From an uncultured Bacteroidota bacterium (GTDB lineage Bacteria; Bacteroidota; Bacteroidia; JADZBD01): a stretch of DNA of 42,302 bases. Made by a program: the position numbers and the translations under genes. The stretch spans positions 1 to 42,302 of the forward strand of contig CALEYQ010000049.1 of assembly GCA_937924855.1 (NCBI GenBank), read 5' to 3'. Shown one piece after another: positions 22,293 to 31,085 of this stretch. The notes below the pieces were generated by a model. That model worked only from the letters and a program-made list of their open reading frames with translations. It did no database searches and was not told the DNA's origin. Positions within the stretch are counted from its first letter, which is position 1, and the number at the start of each line of letters is the position of its first letter.

Positions 22293-23042
22293 ATGAAACA
22301 GGTATTGATTTTTTGGTTTTGCCTTTCCCTGGGATGGGGAATCAAAGCCGGACACAACCACAGCGATTTTCAGGTATCTCTTAACGATGGTGGTGCCTTC
22401 TCGGTGGTATTCGATAATTATGCTTATCCCGAAGAATACACTTCCTTTTTCCTTTCCGATTTGGACCCGGGAAGTTACCGCATGAAAATTTTCCGCTTCT
22501 ATTTTGCAGGATGGAATTGTCCTCCGAAAAAGAAAATGGTTTATAACGGATGGGTGCAGATTCCACCCGCTTCCATTTTACACGGACAAATTGATTGCTA
22601 TGGAAACTTCATAACCGTTTTTCAGGGCCCTAAATTTCCACCCCCGCCCCCTCCCGTATGCGCTCCGGTATATTACCCTTCCTGCGGCGGAGGACATTAC
22701 GGACATGGGCATAGTTGCGGTGGTTACGGACCCGGCTATGGAAGCAATATGATGCCCATGAATATTTATGATTTTCAGAACCTGAAAAATACACTGGCCG
22801 GCATCAGTTTCGACCGCACGCGGCTTCAGGTGGCGCAACAGGCAGTGGCCGGCAACTATTTCACGGCCGGACAGGTAGCTGAAATGATGCGTTTGTTTTC
22901 ATTCGAATCAAACCGACTGGATCTGGCAAAGTTTGCCTGGTCGAAAACCGTTGACCGGCAAAATTATTACCTGGTAAATAATGCCTTTACTTTTTCAAGT
23001 TCGGTTCAGGAACTGAATAAATATATTGCCACGCAAAGCTAA
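22293..23042 (+). CDS. Secreted DUF4476 protein with Pro- and Gly/His/Tyr-rich linker
   Basis: A 249-residue exported protein (signal peptide about residues 1-20). The first half (about 25-112) is a small beta domain with FFLSDLDPGSYRMKIF, typical of the N-terminal part of these proteins. A linker follows, with six prolines in a row (116-121) and a Gly/His/Tyr/Cys-rich patch (131-150). The C-terminal 90 residues (about 158-246) form the helical DUF4476 repeat: FQNLKNTLAGISFDRTRL and YFTAGQVAEMMRLFSFESNR. The function of DUF4476 is unknown. The gene has its own promoter candidate and is convergent with the COG2509 flavoprotein, the two stops sharing 4 nt. Confidence 0.82.
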   Translation: MKQVLIFWFCLSLGWGIKAGHNHSDFQVSLNDGGAFSVVFDNYAYPEEYTSFFLSDLDPGSYRMKIFRFYFAGWNCPPKKKMVYNGWVQIPPASILHGQIDCYGNFITVFQGPKFPPPPPPVCAPVYYPSCGGGHYGHGHSCGGYGPGYGSNMMPMNIYDFQNLKNTLAGISFDRTRLQVAQQAVAGNYFTAGQVAEMMRLFSFESNRLDLAKFAWSKTVDRQNYYLVNNAFTFSSSVQELNKYIATQS

Positions 23043-24580
23043 TGTGCAGCTGCCGTGGCACAGCGAATCCCGTCGAGGGCTGCCGATACAATTCCTCCGG
23101 CGTATCCGGCACCCTCGCCACAGGGATACAGGTTCGAAACTTCAGGATGATTTAATTTTTCCTTATCCCTCGGAATCTTAACCGGAGAAGATGTTCTCGA
23201 TTCAGGTCCTGTCAACAGCGCCTCTTCCGATAAATAACCTTTTATCTTTTTTCCAAAATCTTTGAGAGCCTCCCGAAGCGCCTTGTGAACAATTTCGGGA
23301 AGTATCTCTTTAAGATCCGCCGAGAAAACACCCGGAAGATAAGAGCAGGAGGGAAGGGAAGAGGATGTTTTTCCCTGAACAAAATCCACCGCCCTTTGTG
23401 CCGGTGCCTTTTGGGTACCTCCCGATAATTCCGAGGCTTTTCGCTCCCAGAGGGATTGAAATTTCATGGCTCGCAATCCGGCGCCTGCCTGCATGTTTTG
23501 CCAGTCTTGCTCATTTACGGTTACGACCAGACCTGAGTTGGCATGGTAATTATTCCGGCCCGAGGGCGACCAGCCATTGGTTACAATTTCTCCGGCTTCA
23601 GTGGCACAGGGAGCAATAATGCCACCCGGGCACATGCAAAACGAAAAAACCCCTCTTCCGGATTGCTGGGTAACCAGGGCGTAGGAAGCGGGTGGAAGGT
23701 TTTCGGGACGCACCGCGCATCGGTACTGGGCCCGGTCAATGGTTTGCTGGGGATGTTCAATACGCAAACCCAGGGCAAATGGTTTTTCCTCGATTTGAAT
23801 ATTATGCTTGTGGAGTAATTCAAAAATATCGCGGGCGCTGTGACCGGTGGCAAGAATTAACCGGGTGCATTGAAATTCCTTTTCGTCCCGGCAAATCAGG
23901 GTTTTTATTTTTCCCTGCTCCATTCTGAAATCGCTTATCCGTGTGTTGAAGTGGATTTCTCCGCCGCAGGATAAAATATAATTTCGGATGTTCTCTATGA
24001 TCTTAGGTAATTTGTCGGTCCCTATATGGGGATGGGCATCAATCAAAATTCTTTCGGGCGCACCAAACATCACCAGGGTTTTCAGTACTTTTTTCACATC
24101 TCCTCTTTTGTCGCTCCGGGTATAGAGTTTCCCGTCGGAATAGGTTCCGGCACCACCCTCGCCAAAGCAATAATTGGAATCGGGATTTACTTCATGCCGG
24201 CGGATGAGGTTTACCAGATCCCGCCTCCTATCTCTTACTTCCTTTCCCCGCTCAAGAATTACGGGTTTTTTATTTTGCTCAATCAGTTCCAGGGCGGCAA
24301 AAAGTCCGGCCGGTCCGGCGCCGGCTATGAAAACAGGTGTTTCTTTTGAAATATCACGCAGGGGCGGAGCATCGAATGATTCTGCCGGGAGTGGATTTTC
24401 CCTGAAAATTTCAACCTTTAAACGATAAACAATATTCTTTCCGCGTGCGTCGAGGGAGCGCTTTACTACGCGGAACCCTTTAAGGGTAGCAGCATCGGAA
24501 ATGCCCGAGGCAATAATTTTTTGTTTTATTTTTTCCGGATCGGATTCCTCCCCCGGAATTACGGCGATGTCGATAATCAT
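23039..24580 (-). CDS. FAD-dependent dehydrogenase of the COG2509 group
   Basis: A 513-residue flavoprotein. The FAD-binding dinucleotide fold starts at VFIAGAGPAGLFAALELIE (glycines 86, 88, 91). Later segments typical of this group are NPDSNYCFGEGGAGTYSDGK, ILATGHSARDIFELL, RGVFSFCMCPGGII and, near the end, YPCGEGAGYAGGIVSAALDG with the second FAD contact. The N-terminal 80 residues (DIAVIPGEESDPEKI...) form the extra domain found in this family. The physiological substrate is not established. It lies 15 nt after porT on the same strand, and its stop overlaps the convergent DUF4476 gene by 4 nt. Confidence 0.87.
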   Translation of the reverse strand: MIIDIAVIPGEESDPEKIKQKIIASGISDAATLKGFRVVKRSLDARGKNIVYRLKVEIFRENPLPAESFDAPPLRDISKETPVFIAGAGPAGLFAALELIEQNKKPVILERGKEVRDRRRDLVNLIRRHEVNPDSNYCFGEGGAGTYSDGKLYTRSDKRGDVKKVLKTLVMFGAPERILIDAHPHIGTDKLPKIIENIRNYILSCGGEIHFNTRISDFRMEQGKIKTLICRDEKEFQCTRLILATGHSARDIFELLHKHNIQIEEKPFALGLRIEHPQQTIDRAQYRCAVRPENLPPASYALVTQQSGRGVFSFCMCPGGIIAPCATEAGEIVTNGWSPSGRNNYHANSGLVVTVNEQDWQNMQAGAGLRAMKFQSLWERKASELSGGTQKAPAQRAVDFVQGKTSSSLPSCSYLPGVFSADLKEILPEIVHKALREALKDFGKKIKGYLSEEALLTGPESRTSSPVKIPRDKEKLNHPEVSNLYPCGEGAGYAGGIVSAALDGIRCATAAAH

Positions 24581-24595
24581 ATAACAGGAGGGTTT

Positions 24596-25321
24596 TTATC
24601 CCTCAAAATGCAATGAAATCAGCAGCAACTTCGATTTTAAGGACTCAATGGAGCTGGAAAAGGAATCGCCTTCTTTCACCAACAGATTTCGCATGCCCCA
24701 GGCACCTTTTATCTCGGTTGAAAATTTAAAATAAGGAAAATAAAAATCGAGTCCGAACCCTGCGGTATAGGCAAAGTCGTTTTTCTTGAGTTTTATCAAT
24801 ACGTCTTTCGGGTTTTGTGAGTTTTTCACATCCTCCTGTGAAGCCAGATCGATGGCCCATTTCACTCCGCCCTGAACATAGGCGGCAAAATTGTTTAAAC
24901 GGGCGGAGCGGAATTTTAAATCAATGGGAAACTCAATGCTGGTGGATTCCACGCTTTTTTTGAAAACGGTAGTGTCTTTTATCCCCTGTGGATTTTTTAC
25001 GATTACGGTATAGTTTAAAATTCGATCCTGAAAGCTCAGGGCGGGCAGGCATCGCAGGGTAAGAAATTCATGCAGGCGCAGTTCCGACACTATGGCCAGA
25101 TTGAAACCCATAACAGGATCGGGAACAACTTTTAGCAGAGTGTCGCGAAGGCTAAGATTTTTTACGGGGGTTACTTTGAAATTGGCCTGATTTATTCCGA
25201 GCGAAAATCCAAAGTGAAGCCAATGGTCGTTGTAATTGGGTAAATTTTTCACGGTGGTTTTTTGGGCCGCTAAAATTCCCGGTAAAAGAATAAAAACAAA
25301 TGCTATATATCTGAAAACCAT
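24596..25321 (-). CDS. porT: Type IX secretion system protein PorT
   Basis: A 241-residue outer-membrane barrel with a signal peptide (about 1-19, ending ILAAQ). Features of PorT are LHFGFSLGINQANFKV near the N-terminus, ELRLHEFLTLRCLPALSFQDR, and STSIEFPIDLKFRSARLNN in the middle. Strands then run to GFGLDFYFPYFKFSTEIKG and a final LISLHF strand. PorT is needed for type IX secretion in Porphyromonas and gliding flavobacteria. Placement directly after ubiE matches a common Bacteroidota gene order and supports the call. Other T9SS genes are not in the window. A promoter candidate lies in the 26-nt gap after ubiE. Confidence 0.85.
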   Translation of the reverse strand: MVFRYIAFVFILLPGILAAQKTTVKNLPNYNDHWLHFGFSLGINQANFKVTPVKNLSLRDTLLKVVPDPVMGFNLAIVSELRLHEFLTLRCLPALSFQDRILNYTVIVKNPQGIKDTTVFKKSVESTSIEFPIDLKFRSARLNNFAAYVQGGVKWAIDLASQEDVKNSQNPKDVLIKLKKNDFAYTAGFGLDFYFPYFKFSTEIKGAWGMRNLLVKEGDSFSSSIESLKSKLLLISLHFEG

Positions 25322-25335
25322 TTACTAATAACGGT

Positions 25336-25367
25336 CAAAGATAGGGTTTATTTTATGCCAGAATAAA
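25336..25367 (-). promoter_or_regulatory. Candidate internal promoter for porT
   Basis: On the minus strand TATCTTTG (25336-25343) is a full -7 match, 14 nt before the porT ATG. TTTA at 25364-25367 lies 20 nt upstream as an imperfect -33. The box lies just after the ubiE stop codon, so porT may be expressed apart from the long upstream run. Confidence 0.45.
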
Positions 25368-26082
25368 GGGTCACCGTCCCGAAAGTAAGGGGTCTTGCGG
25401 TAATATCACGGAATCCGGCGGCTTCCAGATGCTTTACAAAAGCCATGCCCGAAGGGAAAGCTCCTACCGATTCCGGCAAATAGGTGTAAGCGGCCGGGTC
25501 TTTTGAAATCAAACGCCCCAGAACCGGCAAAATTCTTTTAAAATAAAATTTGAAAAGGGTTGCAAATAATCCACCGCAGGGCTTTGAAAACTCAAGTATC
25601 TCTGCTTTTCCTCCGGAAGTTAATACCCGGTGCATTTCCCTGAGACCTGCATCCAGATTATGAAAGTTTCTCACGCCGAAGGCACAGGAAATAAAATGAA
25701 ACTCTCCATCCCTGAAAGGAAGCTCCTCGGCAAATCCTTTATAAAATTCAGGTTGGGTTTGCAATCTGGTTTTTTCCACTTTTTTCAAAGCCACATCCAG
25801 CATCCCACGACTGGGATCAAGACCCGCAACCCGGTCGATTTTACTTTTTGAAAATGCCAGGGCCAGTTCGCCGGTACCTGTTGCAATATCCAACACATTT
25901 CGGTGAAGGGAGGGATTGAATGACCTGAGTAGTTTTTTACGCCAGCGTTTATGTACCCCAAACGACAAAATCTGGTTCAGAAAATCATACCGGTGGGCAA
26001 TGGCATCGAACATCTGTTCCACTTCTTCCTTGCGTGAACTGCCATCCTTCTTATAGGGTTTTACCTCAGCGGGGGAGTTCAT
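25348..26082 (-). CDS. ubiE: Demethylmenaquinone methyltransferase UbiE/MenG
   Basis: A 244-residue SAM-dependent C-methyltransferase that makes menaquinone from demethylmenaquinone. Family motifs are VEQMFDAIAHRYDFLNQILSFG near the start, the SAM-binding NVLDIATGTGELALA (about 63-77), GLDPSRGMLDVA, FHFISCAFGVRNF, and the C-terminal YTYLPESVGAFPSG and ARPLTFGTVTLYSGIK. The length is normal. The ATG overlaps the end of uvrA by 17 nt, consistent with translational coupling. Menaquinone is the usual respiratory quinone in this phylum and the likely partner of the membrane Fe-S protein encoded earlier in the window. Confidence 0.94.
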   Translation of the reverse strand: MNSPAEVKPYKKDGSSRKEEVEQMFDAIAHRYDFLNQILSFGVHKRWRKKLLRSFNPSLHRNVLDIATGTGELALAFSKSKIDRVAGLDPSRGMLDVALKKVEKTRLQTQPEFYKGFAEELPFRDGEFHFISCAFGVRNFHNLDAGLREMHRVLTSGGKAEILEFSKPCGGLFATLFKFYFKRILPVLGRLISKDPAAYTYLPESVGAFPSGMAFVKHLEAAGFRDITARPLTFGTVTLYSGIK

Positions 26083-28930
26083 CTTTCAGAAATTTTCCGG
26101 TATTGCTGTCGGGATGGTGTATTAAGGCTTCAGGGCTTCCCTCAAAAATAATTTTTCCTCCCTCATCGCCACCTTCCGGGCCCATATCAATGATGTGATC
26201 CGCCAGTTTAATTATATCGAGGTTGTGTTCTATGATAACCACGGTATTTCCTTTTTCCACAAGGTGGTTAAGTACGAGCATTAGGATGCGGATGTCTTCG
26301 AAGTGCAATCCGGTGCTGGGTTCGTCGAGAATATAAAGTGTATTTCCCGTATCGCGTTTGGAAAGCTCGGTAGCCAGTTTTACCCGCTGGGCCTCTCCGC
26401 CCGAAAGGGTTGTGCTTTGCTGGCCAAGGGTTAAGTAACCCAGCCCTACATCTGCAAGGGTTTTTATCTTGTTCAGAATTACGGGCTGGTTCTCAAAAAA
26501 CTCCACTGCATTCTCAATGGTCATGTCAAGCACATCGGAAATTGACTTTCCCTTGTAGCGGATTTCCAGTGTTTCCCGGTTGTACCTTTTTCCGTTGCAG
26601 GTTTCACAACGCACATAAACATCGGGCAGAAAATTCATGACAATGGTTTTTACCCCTGCGCCCTGACAGGTTTCGCAGCGACCTCCTTTTACATTGAAAG
26701 AAAATCTTCCGGGCTTATAGCCTCTTACTTTCGATTCGGGAAGCTGGGTAAAAAGGGTTCGGATATCGGAAAAAACCTGAGTGTAGGTTGCTGGATTCGA
26801 ACGGGGGGTACGACCGATCGGACTCTGATCAATTTCTATTACTTTATCCAGAAACTCTAGTCCGGAAACCGAGGTATAAGGAAGTGGCTTTTTGTCGGCT
26901 CTGAAAAAATGCTTGTTCAGAATAGGGTAGAGGGTGTCGGTAATTAAACTGGATTTGCCGCTGCCTGAAACTCCGGTAATGCAGGTGAGTGTTCCCAGAG
27001 GAATTTTCAGATTTACATTTTTCAGGTTGTTTCCCGTGGCTCCTTTAAGTTCCAGTTTTTTCCCGCTTCCTTTTCTTCTTTCGGTGGGAACCGGAATGGT
27101 TTTTCTTCCGGATAAATAATCCCCTGTGAGTGTTTTGGCCTTAAATACTTTTTCAGGTTTTCCCTCCGCCACAATTTCTCCGCCGTGCAATCCGGCCAGC
27201 GGGCCCATATCTATCACGTGGTCGGCCTGAAGCATCATTTCTTTATCGTGCTCAACTACAATCACAGAATTTCCCAGATCCCGGAGGTTTTTTAGGGCTT
27301 TTATCAAACGGGCATTGTCGCGCTGATGCAATCCAATGCTGGGCTCATCCAGAATGTATAATACGCCGGTAAGCTGCGAGCCTATTTGTGTGGCCAGACG
27401 TATGCGTTGGGCCTCACCACCGGACAAGCTATTGCTGCTTCGGTTGAGGGTAAGGTAATCGAGACCCACATCGAGCAGAAAGGAAATCCGGGTTCGTATT
27501 TCCTTGAGCACTTCAGAGCCAATGGCTATTTGTTTTCCTGATAGCCGTTCTTCGGCATTTTCAAACCATTTGCCCAGGTCGAGTATGCTCATGCAGGCCA
27601 ACTCGAAAATATTTTTTCCGTCTATCTTAAAATAAAGAGATTCCTGTTTCAGTCTTGCGCCCTTACATTCGGGACAAATTTTCTCATTCATAAATTCTCC
27701 CACCCACTTTGAAACGCGTGCGCTGCCCAGTTCCGATTCCTGATTGGCAAGAATGTTTATGATGCCTTCAAAGCTGGCCGGATAGGCATCGCCGCCTTCC
27801 ATGCCCTGTTTTACCCGAAACAATTCCTCACTGCCGTACAAAATGGTTTGCAGTGCTTCGGGAGGAATGTCGCGTATGGGATCCGTAAGGTTAAACTGGT
27901 AACGGTTGGCAATTCCTTCCAGCATGCGGAAAATCCAGCTGGCCTTGATATCTCCCAGGGGCGCAATACCTCCTTGTCTGATGCTCTTAGCGGGGTTAGG
28001 AATGATAAGCGCAGGATCAATTTCCTTTATTTTCCCGAGTCCGTTACAGGCCTTACAGGCACCATAAGGCGAATTGAAAGAAAAAAGATTGGGGGCAGGA
28101 TCATCGTAGGAAATTCCCGAGGTGGGACACATCAGGTTTTTGCTGTAGTAGGAAATTTCCAGATCGCGATAAATGTTGGATGAGGGTGCCATCTCCGATA
28201 GTTTTCCTACCATCAGCGAGCCTTTTCCGTGTTTTAGGGCCAGCTGAATCGATTCGCGCAGACGCTGTCCTGCTCCTTCTTCAACCGTCAGGCGGTCTAT
28301 CACTATTTCAATGTCGTGAACCTTGTAGCGGTCTACCTGCATCCTCACCACCATGTCTTTAATTTCCCCGTCAATTCTGACCCTTGTAAAACCGCTTTTT
28401 CGTATTTGTTCGAAAAGTTCCCGGTAATGTCCTTTACGGCCTTTTACTACCGGGGCAAGAAGTACAATTTTCTGGTCTTTGTATTTTTCTCCGATGCGTG
28501 AAATCAGTTCATCGGTTCCGAGCTTTATCATCTTTTCGCCCGTAACATAGGAAAAGGCTTCCCCTGCACGGGCGTAAAGCAGGCGAAGGAAATCGTAGAT
28601 TTCCGTTACGGTTCCCACCGTACTTCTTGGATTTCTGTTTACTGTTTTTTGCTCTATGGAAATAACAGGAGATAGTCCGTTTATTTTGTCCACATCGGGC
28701 CTTTCCAGATTCCCGAGAAATTGGCGGGCATAGGCCGAAAAAGTTTCGATGTAGCGTCGTTGTCCCTCCGCAAAAATGGTATCAAAGGCAAGTGAAGATT
28801 TTCCTGAGCCGCTGAGGCCGGTAATAACCACCAGCTGATCGCGGGGTATGCTCAGCGAAATATTTTTCAGGTTGTGAACCCGAGCTCCGGTAACATAAAT
28901 AAATTCCTCTTCCCTGACTGTTGTTTTCAA
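26066..28930 (-). CDS. uvrA: Excinuclease ABC subunit UvrA
   Basis: DNA-damage recognition ATPase of nucleotide excision repair, 954 residues. Two ABC modules are complete: the first with GLSGSGKSSLAFDTIF and NSLSGGEAQRIRLA plus LYILDEPSIGLHQRD; the second with GVSGSGKSSLI, TTLSGGEAQRVKLA and LYILDEPSTGLHFED. Zinc-finger cysteines are at ACKACNG, CPECKGARL, RCETCQGAG and RCETCNGKRY. No ATG lies near the expected N-terminus. I chose TTG 28930, which gives a short lead before FIYVTGARVHNLKNI; a TTG at 28969 is an alternative. The first 49 codons, including Walker A, overlap the 3' end of the lytic transglycosylase gene in another frame. Confidence 0.94.
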   Translation of the reverse strand: MKTTVREEEFIYVTGARVHNLKNISLSIPRDQLVVITGLSGSGKSSLAFDTIFAEGQRRYIETFSAYARQFLGNLERPDVDKINGLSPVISIEQKTVNRNPRSTVGTVTEIYDFLRLLYARAGEAFSYVTGEKMIKLGTDELISRIGEKYKDQKIVLLAPVVKGRKGHYRELFEQIRKSGFTRVRIDGEIKDMVVRMQVDRYKVHDIEIVIDRLTVEEGAGQRLRESIQLALKHGKGSLMVGKLSEMAPSSNIYRDLEISYYSKNLMCPTSGISYDDPAPNLFSFNSPYGACKACNGLGKIKEIDPALIIPNPAKSIRQGGIAPLGDIKASWIFRMLEGIANRYQFNLTDPIRDIPPEALQTILYGSEELFRVKQGMEGGDAYPASFEGIINILANQESELGSARVSKWVGEFMNEKICPECKGARLKQESLYFKIDGKNIFELACMSILDLGKWFENAEERLSGKQIAIGSEVLKEIRTRISFLLDVGLDYLTLNRSSNSLSGGEAQRIRLATQIGSQLTGVLYILDEPSIGLHQRDNARLIKALKNLRDLGNSVIVVEHDKEMMLQADHVIDMGPLAGLHGGEIVAEGKPEKVFKAKTLTGDYLSGRKTIPVPTERRKGSGKKLELKGATGNNLKNVNLKIPLGTLTCITGVSGSGKSSLITDTLYPILNKHFFRADKKPLPYTSVSGLEFLDKVIEIDQSPIGRTPRSNPATYTQVFSDIRTLFTQLPESKVRGYKPGRFSFNVKGGRCETCQGAGVKTIVMNFLPDVYVRCETCNGKRYNRETLEIRYKGKSISDVLDMTIENAVEFFENQPVILNKIKTLADVGLGYLTLGQQSTTLSGGEAQRVKLATELSKRDTGNTLYILDEPSTGLHFEDIRILMLVLNHLVEKGNTVVIIEHNLDIIKLADHIIDMGPEGGDEGGKIIFEGSPEALIHHPDSNTGKFLKDELPR

Positions 28931-30008
28931 TTGGCTTTTGATTGGAATCGCGGCCCGCAAAATTACCAATCTTTACCGAATCGGGTATGTTTTCCGGTGA
29001 AGCATTTTTCCGGTCGGCATCGGAATTAGCCAGATTTTCGAGAAATTCAAGGGGATATTTCCGGTCTGGTATTTTTACAATGAATTTTTGATTTTCATCC
29101 GGGTTTAGGGTGTTTCCGTTAATCCAGGGGTTGAAATATTGTAAAATCGCATAACTGATACCCTGATCTTTGGCAAAACTGTCGAGGTTGGCTATAGGAT
29201 AATCAATGATGAGTTTATTAACTCTTATGGGGGCAGGTGTAGCTACTTTGGGTGGCAGTACACCGTATTGCTCGGGCCTTGAATGCAGCTCCTTTACGGC
29301 CAGAAACTTAAAGAGGTAGCGGGCCGTTTCAGGATTGAATTTCATTTCAAAATAATTATTGCTTTTCTGATCCTTAACCCGCGATGCTACTCCTTCAATT
29401 CCCAGGTTATAAGCCGCGGCTGCCAGAGTCCACGATCCCAAGGTCTGGTAGGCTTCTTTAAGGTATTTGCAGGCGGCCCTGGTGGAAAGCTCCACATCAA
29501 GTCTTTGATCCACCTCCTCATCTACTTTAAGTCCGAACTGTTTGGCCGAGCTTTCAACGAATTGCCAGAAACCACGGGCACCCCGGGGAGAGGTGGAGTT
29601 GGTGAGGTTTGATTCAATAAGGGCAATATATTTCAGGTCTTCAGGAATTCCATTTTCTTTCAGGATGGGTTCAATTACCGGAAACCATCTTCGCATGCGT
29701 TGATCAAAAATACGGTATTGGGGAAGATGAATCCGCTGCTTTGCTATTTCTTCCTGAAATCGTTGAATGAATTTCTTGTCGTTTACGGGACAAGGTTCGC
29801 CGGCGATGTTGAGGTCGCGGGGTATTTTAAATCCAAAGCGAAAATACTTGGAAGAGAAATTGTTCAGGGTGTATAAATCTTCTTTTCCCGTAATCTCGTT
29901 CCGGTACCAGGTTTCCAGCCCCAGGCAAACGCTGAATGAAGCCAGGGCAAAAATTAAGATGTTCAGCGTTTTATGTCTGGGATCCGTAATAAATTTTCGG
30001 ACATTCAT
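28782..30008 (-). CDS. Membrane-anchored lytic transglycosylase (SLT domain)
   Basis: A 408-residue peptidoglycan-cleaving enzyme of the MltD/SLT type. An N-terminal anchor (about 14-31) precedes the catalytic domain (about 105-250): YIALIESNLTNSTSPRGARGFWQF with catalytic Glu132, then KYLKEAYQTLGSWTLAAAAYNLG. A degenerate LysM-like region follows (about 270-335: YAILQYFNPWINGN). The last 49 codons lie inside the start of uvrA in a different frame and read as basic, low-complexity sequence (SAGGYYRPQRLRKIF) unlike any domain, so the natural stop may have been lost. The ATG overlaps the WecA-type gene's stop as ATGA. Confidence 0.86.
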   Translation of the reverse strand: MNVRKFITDPRHKTLNILIFALASFSVCLGLETWYRNEITGKEDLYTLNNFSSKYFRFGFKIPRDLNIAGEPCPVNDKKFIQRFQEEIAKQRIHLPQYRIFDQRMRRWFPVIEPILKENGIPEDLKYIALIESNLTNSTSPRGARGFWQFVESSAKQFGLKVDEEVDQRLDVELSTRAACKYLKEAYQTLGSWTLAAAAYNLGIEGVASRVKDQKSNNYFEMKFNPETARYLFKFLAVKELHSRPEQYGVLPPKVATPAPIRVNKLIIDYPIANLDSFAKDQGISYAILQYFNPWINGNTLNPDENQKFIVKIPDRKYPLEFLENLANSDADRKNASPENIPDSVKIGNFAGRDSNQKPIENNSQGRGIYLCYRSSGSQPEKYFAEHTPRSAGGYYRPQRLRKIFTCL

Positions 30009-31081
30009 TTTACCTTTCTACGATTCAGAACAAATAAGGTAATAAAAATGACCAGGAAATACGAGGAAGAAATCAACAATTTGTTAGAACTTTTCCAGTT
30101 CGAGTTGAGTATAAGGAAAGTCAGAACTCCTCCTCCGAGGGTTAACAGAAAATAAAGAAGTGCAATCTTTCTTTCTGTAAGCCCGTGAAAATAAAGGGAG
30201 TGTGTGGTGTGGTCACGCCCTCCTTCCATGGGCGATTTTCCCCGCAAAATTCTGCTTATTACCACGGTGGCTGTATCGCTCAGGGGGATCACAAAAAGGG
30301 CAGCTATTAGCGATATGCTAATCAAAGGATTTGTTTCAAAAGGAATGCTGCTACCGGGATTATTGAAAACAAAATGAATGGGAAAAAATGAAAGAAAAAT
30401 TCCCAGTAATTGAGAACCGGTATCGCCCATGAATATTTTGGAGGGATGCCAATTGAACCAAAGGAAGATTATAAGTACTCCGATCAGTCCGGTTTGAATG
30501 AGTGAATACATACCCGGTGACTGAAACTGGAATAATTCAATGCCCAGGACGGAAATCAAAATGCCCAGAGAAACCATTCCTGCCACGGCATCCATATTGT
30601 CGAGCATGTTAATGGAGTTCATGATTCCGGCTACCCACAAAACGGTAAGGGCAACATTTAAGGTTTCTGAATCAAAAATCTGGATCCGGCTTCCGGAATA
30701 GGCAAGAATAAACCCGCAGGCAATTTGCACCGAGAGTTTTAATAAAGGCCGCGTGTTATAGGCGTCATCGGCTAGTCCCATCAGGAAAGCCAGGGTAGCA
30801 GCAAATACAAATCCTAAAAAGCGACTGTCAAACCCTGGCACATCAATGGAAAACAACAGCGGGGAAACTCCAACCGAAATAAGAAACATCATATAGAAAC
30901 AAATTCCGCCCAGCGCAGGTTTCTGCCGACTCGACCAGCGAATCATCTCGGGGTTGTTTTCCCGGATTCCCAGATTAACCGCAAATTTCATTAAAATGGA
31001 AAATATAAGGAACGAAAAAGCCAGTGACAACAGAAAAAATCCGAGTAGTACCAAAGAAGGATTTAGGTTAGAAAGATCCAT
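30005..31081 (-). CDS. WecA/MraY-family polyprenyl-phosphate sugar-1-phosphate transferase
   Basis: A 358-residue integral membrane enzyme with about ten hydrophobic helices that loads the first sugar phosphate onto undecaprenyl phosphate. Family motifs are RQKPALGGICFY near the start, LMGLADDAYNTRPLLK (Mg-binding Asp pair), SINMLDNMDAVAG and the cytoplasmic loop NWHPSKIFMGDTGSQLLG. A further loop, GGRDHTTHSLYFHGLTERK, matches the histidine motif near the C-terminus. It lies within the EPS genes between rfbC and the lytic transglycosylase, so it probably initiates the repeat unit, with GlcNAc-1-P or a related sugar. True MraY is unlikely because no mur genes are near. Confidence 0.88.
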   Translation of the reverse strand: MDLSNLNPSLVLLGFFLLSLAFSFLIFSILMKFAVNLGIRENNPEMIRWSSRQKPALGGICFYMMFLISVGVSPLLFSIDVPGFDSRFLGFVFAATLAFLMGLADDAYNTRPLLKLSVQIACGFILAYSGSRIQIFDSETLNVALTVLWVAGIMNSINMLDNMDAVAGMVSLGILISVLGIELFQFQSPGMYSLIQTGLIGVLIIFLWFNWHPSKIFMGDTGSQLLGIFLSFFPIHFVFNNPGSSIPFETNPLISISLIAALFVIPLSDTATVVISRILRGKSPMEGGRDHTTHSLYFHGLTERKIALLYFLLTLGGGVLTFLILNSNWKSSNKLLISSSYFLVIFITLFVLNRRKVK

Positions 31082-31085
31082 ACGC

